Assembly: GCA_036568605.1 (NCBI GenBank)
Contig: DATCSE010000470.1
Location: forward strand, 1 to 5,625
Length of the DNA stretch: 5,625 nucleotides
Source: DATCSE01 sp036568605
Lineage (GTDB): Bacteria > Pseudomonadota > Gammaproteobacteria > Burkholderiales > Burkholderiaceae_C
Direction: 5' to 3'
Part shown: positions 1-5,625 of the stretch, one piece after another
Position numbering within the stretch: the first letter of the stretch is position 1
Layout of the letters: the number at the start of each line of letters is the position of its first letter
Notes under the pieces: generated by a model
Seen by the model: the letters and a program-made list of their open reading frames with translations, nothing else
What the model was told of the DNA's origin: nothing
The model's database searches: none
Translations under genes and position numbers: made by a program

Positions 1-245
1 CCATTGAAGGGATCGGCGCCACGCCCAACGGCGCCAAGGTCCAGCAGGCCTGGATGGAGGCCGCGGTGCCGCAATGCGGCTATTGCCAGGCTGGCCAGAT
101 CATGTCGGCCACCGCGCTGCTGGCGAAGAACCCCAAGCCCAGCGATGCCGACATCGACGCCGCGATGAGCGGCAACATCTGCCGCTGTGCGACCTACGTG
201 CGCATCCGCGCGGCGATCCACGATGCCGCGAAGGCCCTGGCCTGA
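1..245 (+). CDS. iorA: [2Fe-2S] small subunit of an IorA/CoxS-type molybdenum hydroxylase (3' part, 5' end outside window)
   Basis: This is the last 80 residues of a ferredoxin-like small subunit; reading starts in frame at base 3 and ends at TGA 243-245. The family is usually about 150-160 residues, so roughly half, including the plant-type ferredoxin domain with the other cluster, lies upstream of the window. What is visible is the helical [2Fe-2S]-binding domain: CGYC at residues 25-28 and CRC at 60-62 of the fragment supply the four cysteine ligands, in the context PQCGYCQAGQIM and GNICRCATYVRIRAAIH, which is characteristic of isoquinoline 1-oxidoreductase alpha subunits and their aldehyde-oxidase relatives. 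The subunit passes electrons from the molybdenum centre of the large subunit, encoded 22 bases downstream, to an external acceptor. Most relatives have CRCGTY where this has CRCATY, a minor change next to the cluster. The family call is firm. The substrate is unknown, so the symbol denotes family only. Confidence 0.93.
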   Translation, partial: IEGIGATPNGAKVQQAWMEAAVPQCGYCQAGQIMSATALLAKNPKPSDADIDAAMSGNICRCATYVRIRAAIHDAAKALA

Positions 246-253
246 ACGACGCG

Positions 254-259
254 AAGGAG
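254..259 (+). promoter_or_regulatory. Shine-Dalgarno for the large subunit gene
   Basis: AAGGAG lies 8 bases before the ATG at 268-270, within the 22-base gap after the small-subunit stop. It decides the start of the large subunit: an in-frame upstream ATG at 187 would add 27 residues overlapping the small-subunit gene and has no comparable site. No promoter or terminator fits in the gap, so the two subunits are very likely on one transcript. Confidence 0.8.
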
Positions 260-267
260 TGCGCACG

Positions 268-2580
268 ATGAACTTCACGATCCTCGAATCCCAGGCCGCG
301 CAACCGTCGCTGAAGGACTTGCGTCGCGGCGTCGATGGGCACGACGCTGCCGCGCCGCGCGCGGCGATCCGCAACGTCAGCCGCCGCCGCTTCCTGCAGA
401 CCAGCGGCGGGCTCGCGCTTGCGGTGCAGCTCGCGCCGCTGTTCGTCGAGAACGCAGTGGCCGATGAGCCGGCGCAACCCAAGGTGCCGATCACGCCGAA
501 CGCGTTCATCCAGATCTCGACCGACGGCACCGTCACGGTCCTCTCCAAGCACCTGGAGATGGGGCAGGGCGTCTACACCGGCCTCGCGACCTTGATCGCC
601 GACGAGCTCGACGCGGACTGGAGCAAGGTGCGCGTGATCGGTGCGCCGGCCGACACGAAGCTGTACATGAATCTGCTGATGGGCATGCAAGGCACCGGCG
701 GCAGCAACGCGATCGCCAACTCGTTCGAGCAGATGCGCCAGGCCGGCGCCGCGGCGAGGGCGATGCTGGTCGGCGCGGCGGCCGCGCAGTGGAAGGTGCC
801 CGCGGGCGAGATCGTGGTCGCGAACGGCGTGGTCTCGCATCCGGCCAGCAAGCGCAGGGCGCACTTCGGTCAGCTCGCCGCGGCGGCCGCGACGCAGCCG
901 GTTCCGGCCAGCGTGACGCTGAAGTCGGCCAAGGACTTCAAGCTGATCGGCAAGGTCGCGACGCGCCGCGTCGACGGTATCGCGAAGACCAACGGCACGG
1001 CGATCTTCACGCAGGACATCAAGCGCCCCGGCATGCTGGTCGCGGTGCCGGCGCACCCGACCCGCTTCGGCGCGACCGTGAAGAGCTTCGACGCGAGCAA
1101 GGCCAAGGCGGTGCCCGGCGTCGTCGGCGTCGTGCAGTTCGCCGGCACCGCGCACAGCTTCGCCGGCGTCGCGGTGCTCGCGACCAACACCTGGGCTGCG
1201 AAGCAGGGCCGCGATGCGCTCGCGGTCGAGTGGGACGAGAGCAAGGCCTACGCGCGCGGCTCCGACGAAATCCTCGCGCAATACCGCGAGGCGGCGAAGC
1301 AGCCCGGCATCGTCGCCGGCAAGCGCGGCGACATCGCCGCGGCGCTCGCGCAGCCGGCCAACCTGATCGAGGCCGACTACGAGGTTCCGTATCTTGCGCA
1401 TGCGGCGATGGAGCCGCTGAACTGCCTGGTCGAGCTGAGCGACGACGGCTGCGCGATCTGGAACGGCGAGCAGTTCCAGACCGCCGACCAGGCCGCGGTC
1501 GCGAAGCTGCTGGGCCTCGCGCCCGAGAAGATCACGATCACGCAGCTCTATGCCGGCGGCAGCTTCGGCCGGCGCGCGAACCCGCAAGCCGACTACGTGC
1601 TCGAGGCCGTCGCGATCGCGAAGGCCGCGCGCGAGGCCGGCACCAAAGCGCCGATCAAGATGGTCTGGACCCGTGAGGACGACACGCGCGGTGGTTGGTA
1701 CCGGCCGTTGAACCTGCACCGCGCGCGCGTAGCGCTGGACGCGCAGGGCAGGATCGCGGCGTGGCATGTGCGGCTGGTCGGCCAGTCGGTGCTGGGTGAA
1801 TCGCCGTTCGCGGCGTTCCTGAAGGACGGCATCGACTTCACGTCGACCGAAGGCCAGGCCGACCTGCCGTACGACGTGCCGAACTTCCAGGTCGAGACCA
1901 CGACGCCGAAAGACGTGGGCGTGCCGATCCAGTGGTTCCGCTCGGTGGGCCACACGCACACCGCGTTCTCGGCCGAAGGGCTGATCGACGAGGCCGCGGC
2001 GCTGGCCAAGCAGGACCCGGTCGCCTACCGCGTGGCGATGCTGGCGAAGCACCCGCGCCACCTGGGCGTGCTGAAGCTCGCGGCCGAGAAGGCCGGCTGG
2101 GACAAGCCGCTCGCGCCGGCGAAGGCCGCCGGCGATAAGCGCGGCCGCGGCGTCGCGGTGCACGAGTCGTTCAACACGTTCGTCGCACAGGTCGCCGAGA
2201 TCACGGTCAAGGCCGACGGCAGCTTCAAGGTCGACCGCGTGGTCTGCGCGGTCGACTGCGGCGTGGCCGTGAACCCCGACGTGATCAAGGCGCAGATGGA
2301 AGGCGGCATCGGCTTCGGCCTCGCCGCGGCGCTGCACGGCGCGATCACGTTGAAGGATGGGCGCGTCGAGCAGGGCAATTTCAACGACTATCCGGTGCTG
2401 CGCATCAACGAGATGCCGAAGGTTGAGGTCCATATCGTCGCGTCGAGCGAGAAGCCGACCGGCGTCGGCGAGCCCGGCGTGCCGCCGATCGCGCCGGCGC
2501 TCGCGAATGCGATCTACCATGCGACCGGCAAGCGCATCCGACGCCTGCCGTTTGGCGACAAGATCGAAGGAATGGCTTGA
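268..2580 (+). CDS. iorB: Molybdopterin-binding large subunit of an IorB-type oxidoreductase, Tat-exported
   Basis: This 770-residue protein is a xanthine oxidase-family catalytic subunit of the isoquinoline 1-oxidoreductase beta (IorB) type, a normal length for the group. Members carry a molybdopterin cytosine dinucleotide cofactor and hydroxylate N-heterocycles or oxidise aldehydes using water. A twin-arginine signal, SRRRFLQ at residues 38-44 followed by a hydrophobic stretch (about 46-60), indicates folded export to the periplasm or outer face of the membrane. Further along are the QGVYTGLATLIADELDADW region (100-118), QGTGGSN (141-147), a hammerhead-like a/b domain (about 226-315), AHAAMEPLN (377-385), the cofactor-binding GGSFGRR (430-436), WFRSVGHTHTAFSAEG (556-571), and near the C terminus GVGEPG (732-737), whose Glu735 is the expected catalytic base. 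Start is ATG 268 with AAGGAG 8 bases before it. The first 37 residues before the Tat motif form an unusually long n-region. It partners the small subunit upstream; the stop overlaps the next start. The substrate cannot be assigned: aldehyde and N-heterocycle are both possible. Confidence 0.94.
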   Translation: MNFTILESQAAQPSLKDLRRGVDGHDAAAPRAAIRNVSRRRFLQTSGGLALAVQLAPLFVENAVADEPAQPKVPITPNAFIQISTDGTVTVLSKHLEMGQGVYTGLATLIADELDADWSKVRVIGAPADTKLYMNLLMGMQGTGGSNAIANSFEQMRQAGAAARAMLVGAAAAQWKVPAGEIVVANGVVSHPASKRRAHFGQLAAAAATQPVPASVTLKSAKDFKLIGKVATRRVDGIAKTNGTAIFTQDIKRPGMLVAVPAHPTRFGATVKSFDASKAKAVPGVVGVVQFAGTAHSFAGVAVLATNTWAAKQGRDALAVEWDESKAYARGSDEILAQYREAAKQPGIVAGKRGDIAAALAQPANLIEADYEVPYLAHAAMEPLNCLVELSDDGCAIWNGEQFQTADQAAVAKLLGLAPEKITITQLYAGGSFGRRANPQADYVLEAVAIAKAAREAGTKAPIKMVWTREDDTRGGWYRPLNLHRARVALDAQGRIAAWHVRLVGQSVLGESPFAAFLKDGIDFTSTEGQADLPYDVPNFQVETTTPKDVGVPIQWFRSVGHTHTAFSAEGLIDEAAALAKQDPVAYRVAMLAKHPRHLGVLKLAAEKAGWDKPLAPAKAAGDKRGRGVAVHESFNTFVAQVAEITVKADGSFKVDRVVCAVDCGVAVNPDVIKAQMEGGIGFGLAAALHGAITLKDGRVEQGNFNDYPVLRINEMPKVEVHIVASSEKPTGVGEPGVPPIAPALANAIYHATGKRIRRLPFGDKIEGMA
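2566..2571 (+). promoter_or_regulatory. Shine-Dalgarno of the AraC-type regulator, inside the end of the large subunit gene
   Basis: GAAGGA sits 8 bases before the ATG at 2580-2582, within the last codons of the large subunit. The junction reads TTGATG: the TGA stop (2578-2580) shares its A with the ATG. A TTG one codon earlier (2577) is a less likely start. This arrangement is typical of translational coupling. Confidence 0.7.
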
Positions 2581-3545
2581 TGGGTGACGTGATCGAACTC
2601 GCCGGCGACAACCACCACAACGGCTGCGATCCGGCCATCGCGGCGCTGCGGCGCGAACTGGCCGCGACGATCGCGCGCTGCGCACCGAATGACGGGCCGC
2701 ACGAGACCGCGATCGGCGGGCTCACCTTGTACCGCGCGTCGGCGCCGACCGAGCCGTCGCGCGGCATGTACAAGCCGGCGCTGGTCGTGGTCGCGCAGGG
2801 CGCGAAACGGGCACTGCTCGGCGACGAGGCGTTCTACTACGACGAGGCGCATTGCCTGCTGACGTCGGTGGACCTGCCGTGCGTCGGCCAGGTGGTGCGC
2901 GCGAGCCCGGAGCATCCGTACCTGTGCTTCACGCTCGCGCTCGATCCGCATCGCGTTGCCGAGCTGATCGCCGACAACGGCGTGCCCGACATCGCGCCGC
3001 CCGCCGCGCCGCCGCGCGGCATGGCGACCAACCTGGTCAGCGAGCCGCTGCTCGATGCGGTGCTGCGCCTGACGCGGCTGCTCGAGGTGCCGCACGACAT
3101 CGCGGTGCTCGCACCGCTGATCGAACGCGAGATCCTGTATCGGCTGCTGACCGGCGAGCAGGGCGCGCGGCTGCGCCGCATTGCCGCGAACGTCGGCCCG
3201 GCGCGGCAGATCGCGCGTGCGATCGAGTGGCTCAAGCAGCACTTCGCCGAGAGCCTGCGCATCGAGGAGCTCGCGAGCACGCTGCACATGAGCGCGTCCT
3301 CGCTGCACCATCACTTCAAGGCCGTGACCGCGATGAGCCCGCTGCAGTATCAGAAGCAACTGCGTCTGCACGAGGCACGCCGCCTGATGCTGGCCGAGCT
3401 GCTCGACGCCGCGAGCGCCGCGCGCCGCGTCGGCTACGAAAGCGCCTCGCAGTTCAGCCGCGAGTACAGCCGCTACTACGGCGCGCCGCCGCTGCGCGAC
3501 GTGGCGCAGTTGCGCGGGCAGCTGGAGGCGGTGGGAACGGCGTAA
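2580..3545 (+). CDS. AraC-family transcriptional regulator with AraC_N domain (YqhC-like)
   Basis: This 321-residue protein is a DNA-binding transcription factor in two parts. Residues about 45-200 match the AraC_N (AraC-type regulator N-terminus) domain: LYRASAPTEPSRGMYKPAL at 50-68, VVVAQGAKRALLGDEAFYYD at 69-88 and VDLPCVGQVVRASPEHPYL at 97-115. Residues about 207-311 are the AraC DNA-binding region, with a first helix-turn-helix around 228-250 (IEELASTLHMSASSLHHHFK) and a second around 276-301 (DAASAARRVGYESASQFSRE). MSPLQYQKQLRLHEARRLM (252-270) is strongly diagnostic of the subgroup that includes E. coli YqhC, an aldehyde-responsive activator. Several members of this subgroup sit beside aldehyde or alcohol redox genes, so control of the oxidoreductase operon is a reasonable inference. 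It is on the same strand as the presumed targets and overlaps the large-subunit stop by one base, so it is probably co-transcribed and translationally coupled. The inducer is unknown. Five cysteines (16, 34, 92, 101, 116) are in or near the sensor part; no role can be assigned. Confidence 0.93.
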   Translation: MGDVIELAGDNHHNGCDPAIAALRRELAATIARCAPNDGPHETAIGGLTLYRASAPTEPSRGMYKPALVVVAQGAKRALLGDEAFYYDEAHCLLTSVDLPCVGQVVRASPEHPYLCFTLALDPHRVAELIADNGVPDIAPPAAPPRGMATNLVSEPLLDAVLRLTRLLEVPHDIAVLAPLIEREILYRLLTGEQGARLRRIAANVGPARQIARAIEWLKQHFAESLRIEELASTLHMSASSLHHHFKAVTAMSPLQYQKQLRLHEARRLMLAELLDAASAARRVGYESASQFSREYSRYYGAPPLRDVAQLRGQLEAVGTA

Positions 3546-3657
3546 GCCGCGCAGGGCCGAGGTTTGCACGCGACGTGACCGAGGCGCGACCCGCGATCCC
3601 TCCGTTCGCCCTGAGGTATCGAAGGGCCTTGCCTCGCCGGAAGTCAGAAGTACCGAT
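3546..3657. other. Convergent intergenic region
   Basis: A 112-base gap lies between the 3' ends of the regulator and the oppositely oriented protease gene. I see no credible small gene and no strong GC hairpin followed by a T-run on either strand. Its only structure is the short palindrome at 3602-3628, listed separately. How transcription from the two sides is stopped is not evident from the bases. Confidence 0.6.
3602..3628. repeat. Short imperfect palindrome resembling a dispersed REP-type repeat
   Basis: Within CCGTTCGCCCTGAGGTATCG and the following AAGGGCC there are two alternative inverted pairs: GCCCT (3608-3612) with AGGGC (3623-3627), leaving a 10-base loop, and TTCG (3605-3608) with CGAA (3620-3623). 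The layout, TTCGCCCTGAG-N4-TCGAAGGGC, closely resembles the short dispersed intergenic repeats I know from many high-GC Proteobacteria (form TTCGCCCTGAGC-N4-TCGAAGGGC). The position between two convergent gene ends is also typical for such elements. Only one copy is in the window, so repetition is recalled rather than seen. It could act as a weak bidirectional terminator or mRNA-stabilising hairpin, but the stem is short and no T-run follows. Confidence 0.5.
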
Positions 3658-5625
3658 CTATCCCCGCTTCGGCCACGCCGGCCGCGCCAGCTTCGGCCGC
3701 GGCTCGAAGCTCGGGCGCGGCTCCTTGCTGCGCTCGTCGATCTGCTTCAGCACCGTCGCCAGGGCCGTCTCGAGCTGGCGGTCGTGGCCGGCGGCGTGGT
3801 CGTGCGGCGCGTTGTCGACCTCGACCTGCGGGTCGGTGCCGTGGTTCTCGACGCCCCAGCCGACGTCGCGGAACCAGAACGAGAACTCGGGCTGCGTCGT
3901 CGTCGTGCCGTCGACCAGCAGGTGGCGCGGCCAGATGCCGATCACGCCGCCCCAGGTGCGCGTGCCGACCAGCGTGCCCAGCCCCATCAGCTTGAAGCTG
4001 TGCGAGAAGATGTCGCCGTCCGAGCCGGCGTGCTCGTTGGTCAGCGCGACCACCGGCCCGGCGACCGACTCGGCCGGGTACGGCGTCGGCTGCCCCCAGC
4101 GCTGGAAGTCGTAGCCGATGCGCTTGCGCGCGACCTTCTCGAGCAGCAGCTGCGAGACATGGCCGCCGCGGTTGTAGCGCACGTCGACGATCAGCCCGTC
4201 GCGGTCGCACTCGGCGATGAAGTAGCGGTGGAACTCGGCGTACCCGGCGGCCATCATGTCGGGCAGGTGGAAGTAGCCGACGCGCCCGCCGGACTGCTCG
4301 TGCACCCAGGCGCGGTTGCGTTCGACCCACTCGCGATAGCGCGCCGGTACCTCGTCGGCGAGCGTGCGCACCAGCACCTGGCGTGTGGTGGCGGCGGCCT
4401 TTGCGGCACCGGGGCTCGCCAGCGTCAGCTCGACCTTCGTGTTGGCCTGGTGCACCAGCAGCGCCTGCGGCGGCCGCTCGCGCGAGACGCGCTGGCCGTT
4501 GACCGCGACGATGCATTCGCCCACCCGGGCTTCGGCGCCGACCGCGTTCAGCGGCGAATCGGCCGCGCCGTCCCAGGTGTCGCCGCGCACGATGCGGGTG
4601 ATCTCGTAGCCACGGGCCGCGTCGTTCCAGCGCCAGTCGGCCGCGAGGTAACCGAGCGCCACCTGCGGCGGCTTGCGGTGGTCGCCGCCCATCTCGTAGG
4701 CATGCGAGGTGCCGAGCTCGCCCTGCATCTCCCAGATCAGGTCGGAGAGCTCGGCGCGCGTCGAAACCCGCTCGACCAGCGGCGCATAACGCACCCAGGC
4801 CTCGTTCCAGTCGATGCCGGACATGTCGGCGGTCCAGAACTGGTCGCGCTGCAGCCGCCACACTTCGCGCAGCATCTGCCGCCACTCGGCGCGCGGCTCG
4901 ACTGACAGCCGGATCCGCTCGACGTCGATCCAGCCGCTCTTGCGCGATGGCGCGCCGTTGCCGGAGTCCTTGTCCGCATCGGGCTTGCGGTTCACGCTGA
5001 TCGCGCGCAGCTTCTTGCCTTCGCGCAGCACCAGCGTGACGCCGTCGGCGGCCAGCTCGAACGCATCGGCCTTTTCGGCCAGCGGCTCCGCCTTCGCGCT
5101 CGCGAAGTCGAACACCTCGAGCTTGCCCGGTCCGTCGGTGTGGCCGCCCCGGCCATGCGCGCCGACGATGGGCTGGATGCTCCAGACGACCTTGCCGCCC
5201 GCCGCGCCGATCAGCCGGCCGAAGCGGTTCTCGGCGACCGGGAACGGCGCGACCCGTTGCGCGATGCCGTCGAGGTCGACCTGCAGCGCCGCGGCATCGC
5301 CGGCCTTTGCGTCCTTCTTGCCTTCGTCCTTCGCCTCGTCGCCCAGCCCTTTCGGCGCCGGCTCGAACGGCGGCGTGCCGCCGGCGCGCAGCGCGATCAG
5401 GTACGGCCGCGCGGCGCGCGGGAAGCTGAGCTCGAAGTGCACGCTGTCGTAGACCGGGTCGAAGGTGCGCAGCGACAGGAAGTACAGGTACTGGCCGCTC
5501 GGGTCGAAGCTCGGGCTGTAGTCGCGGAACTCGGGCTGCGTGACCAGCGTGCTGGTGCCGCTGCCGACGCGGTGCAGCTTGATCGCGACATGGCGGATGC
5601 TGGTCGCGATGCCGTAGGCCAGCCA
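3658..5625 (-). CDS. Tricorn protease homologue, S41-type C-terminal part (N terminus outside window)
   Basis: The frame is open from the window edge (base 5625) to TAG at 3658-3660, giving the last 655 residues of a protein whose family is usually about 1,050-1,150 long. Tricorn homologues cut peptides into short fragments; bacterial copies often carry an export signal, but that end is not visible here. Fragment residues 1 to about 235 are the end of the beta-propeller region, including YLYFLSLRTFDPVYDSVHFE at 46-65. The C1 domain follows (about 235-320), then a PDZ domain (about 325-405) and the S41 catalytic domain (about 425-605). Catalytic residues appear complete by comparison with Thermoplasma tricorn: Ser307-His308 in GTSHAY, nucleophile Ser535 followed by Asp536 in HAGSDGD, and Glu593 in GWGVENHGTDP. 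A Lys/Asp/Glu-rich linker (residues 89-113) interrupts the propeller, and a second charged linker (212-231) precedes C1; both are common in such proteins. The tail is Pro/Arg-rich with a repeated EPRP. Nothing links it to the oxidoreductase operon. Confidence 0.95.
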   Translation of the reverse strand, partial: WLAYGIATSIRHVAIKLHRVGSGTSTLVTQPEFRDYSPSFDPSGQYLYFLSLRTFDPVYDSVHFELSFPRAARPYLIALRAGGTPPFEPAPKGLGDEAKDEGKKDAKAGDAAALQVDLDGIAQRVAPFPVAENRFGRLIGAAGGKVVWSIQPIVGAHGRGGHTDGPGKLEVFDFASAKAEPLAEKADAFELAADGVTLVLREGKKLRAISVNRKPDADKDSGNGAPSRKSGWIDVERIRLSVEPRAEWRQMLREVWRLQRDQFWTADMSGIDWNEAWVRYAPLVERVSTRAELSDLIWEMQGELGTSHAYEMGGDHRKPPQVALGYLAADWRWNDAARGYEITRIVRGDTWDGAADSPLNAVGAEARVGECIVAVNGQRVSRERPPQALLVHQANTKVELTLASPGAAKAAATTRQVLVRTLADEVPARYREWVERNRAWVHEQSGGRVGYFHLPDMMAAGYAEFHRYFIAECDRDGLIVDVRYNRGGHVSQLLLEKVARKRIGYDFQRWGQPTPYPAESVAGPVVALTNEHAGSDGDIFSHSFKLMGLGTLVGTRTWGGVIGIWPRHLLVDGTTTTQPEFSFWFRDVGWGVENHGTDPQVEVDNAPHDHAAGHDRQLETALATVLKQIDERSKEPRPSFEPRPKLARPAWPKRG

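Noticed and set aside
187..267. Upstream ATG (187) as start of the large subunit
   Set aside because: It would overlap the small-subunit gene by 59 bases and add an Arg-rich stretch without family resemblance. The ATG at 268 has AAGGAG at proper spacing.
100..2685. Very long (861-codon) open frame on the minus strand opposite the large subunit
   Set aside because: Its product is extremely rich in Arg, Ala, Asp and His without domain motifs, as expected from reading a GC-biased gene backwards. The plus-strand frame has clear IorB motifs throughout.
3602..3628. Rho-independent terminator
   Set aside because: The best stem is only 5 base pairs with a 10-base loop, and the following bases on either strand are not a T-run. 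It is kept only as a repeat-like palindrome.
2852..4114. 420-codon plus-strand frame spanning the regulator, the gap and the 3' end of the protease gene
   Set aside because: It is an out-of-frame reading through the AraC gene and then antisense to the tricorn gene. The composition is Arg/Ala-rich with no recognisable domain and there is no convincing ribosome site.
3784..4905. 373-codon plus-strand frame opposite the protease gene, and other shorter frames there
   Set aside because: It is a mirror of the strongly supported tricorn coding frame. No motif, start signal or independent composition supports it.
1..5625. A new multi-gene defence, mobile or CRISPR-like system
   Set aside because: All four genes belong to recognisable families with intact motifs. 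There are no direct-repeat arrays, transposase, integrase or toxin-antitoxin signatures, and no unexplained stretch longer than 112 bases.

Overview
The window is very GC-rich, with strong G/C preference at third codon positions, and the gene families suggest a Pseudomonadota bacterium, probably beta- or gammaproteobacterial (Burkholderiales- or Xanthomonadales-like). This is a judgement from gene style only, because there is no rRNA or other taxonomic marker. Four protein-coding genes fill nearly all of it. The first and last are cut by the window edges.

Left block (1-3545, plus strand): this looks like one transcription unit. It has the 3' end of a small [2Fe-2S] subunit (IorA/CoxS type), then a full molybdopterin large subunit with a twin-arginine signal (IorB type), then a full AraC-family regulator of the YqhC-like AraC_N type. 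The two oxidoreductase genes are 22 bases apart with a good Shine-Dalgarno. The regulator start overlaps the large-subunit stop (TGATG), so translation is probably coupled. Together the genes describe a two-subunit, FAD-free, molybdenum-dependent hydroxylase or aldehyde oxidoreductase, probably exported by Tat, with a regulator made from the same message. The YqhC-like regulator type fits an aldehyde or related reactive carbonyl as the signal or substrate, but the substrate cannot be read from the sequence. No cytochrome c or FAD subunit follows the pair here.

Middle (3546-3657): a 112-base convergent intergenic gap. It contains one short imperfect palindrome that resembles dispersed REP-type repeats of high-GC Proteobacteria. 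There is no classical U-tract terminator.

Right block (3658-5625, minus strand): the C-terminal 655 residues of a bacterial tricorn-protease homologue. It shows the end of the beta-propeller region, the C1 domain, a PDZ domain and the S41-type catalytic domain, with the Ser-His pair, nucleophilic Ser-Asp and Glu all present. It converges on the oxidoreductase block and has no evident functional link to it.

I see no RNA gene, mobile element, CRISPR array or clearly new system. The long extra open frames on both strands are GC-bias shadows of these four genes. The points most worth a second look are the regulator coupled to the end of its presumed target operon, the missing electron-acceptor subunit, and the intergenic palindrome.
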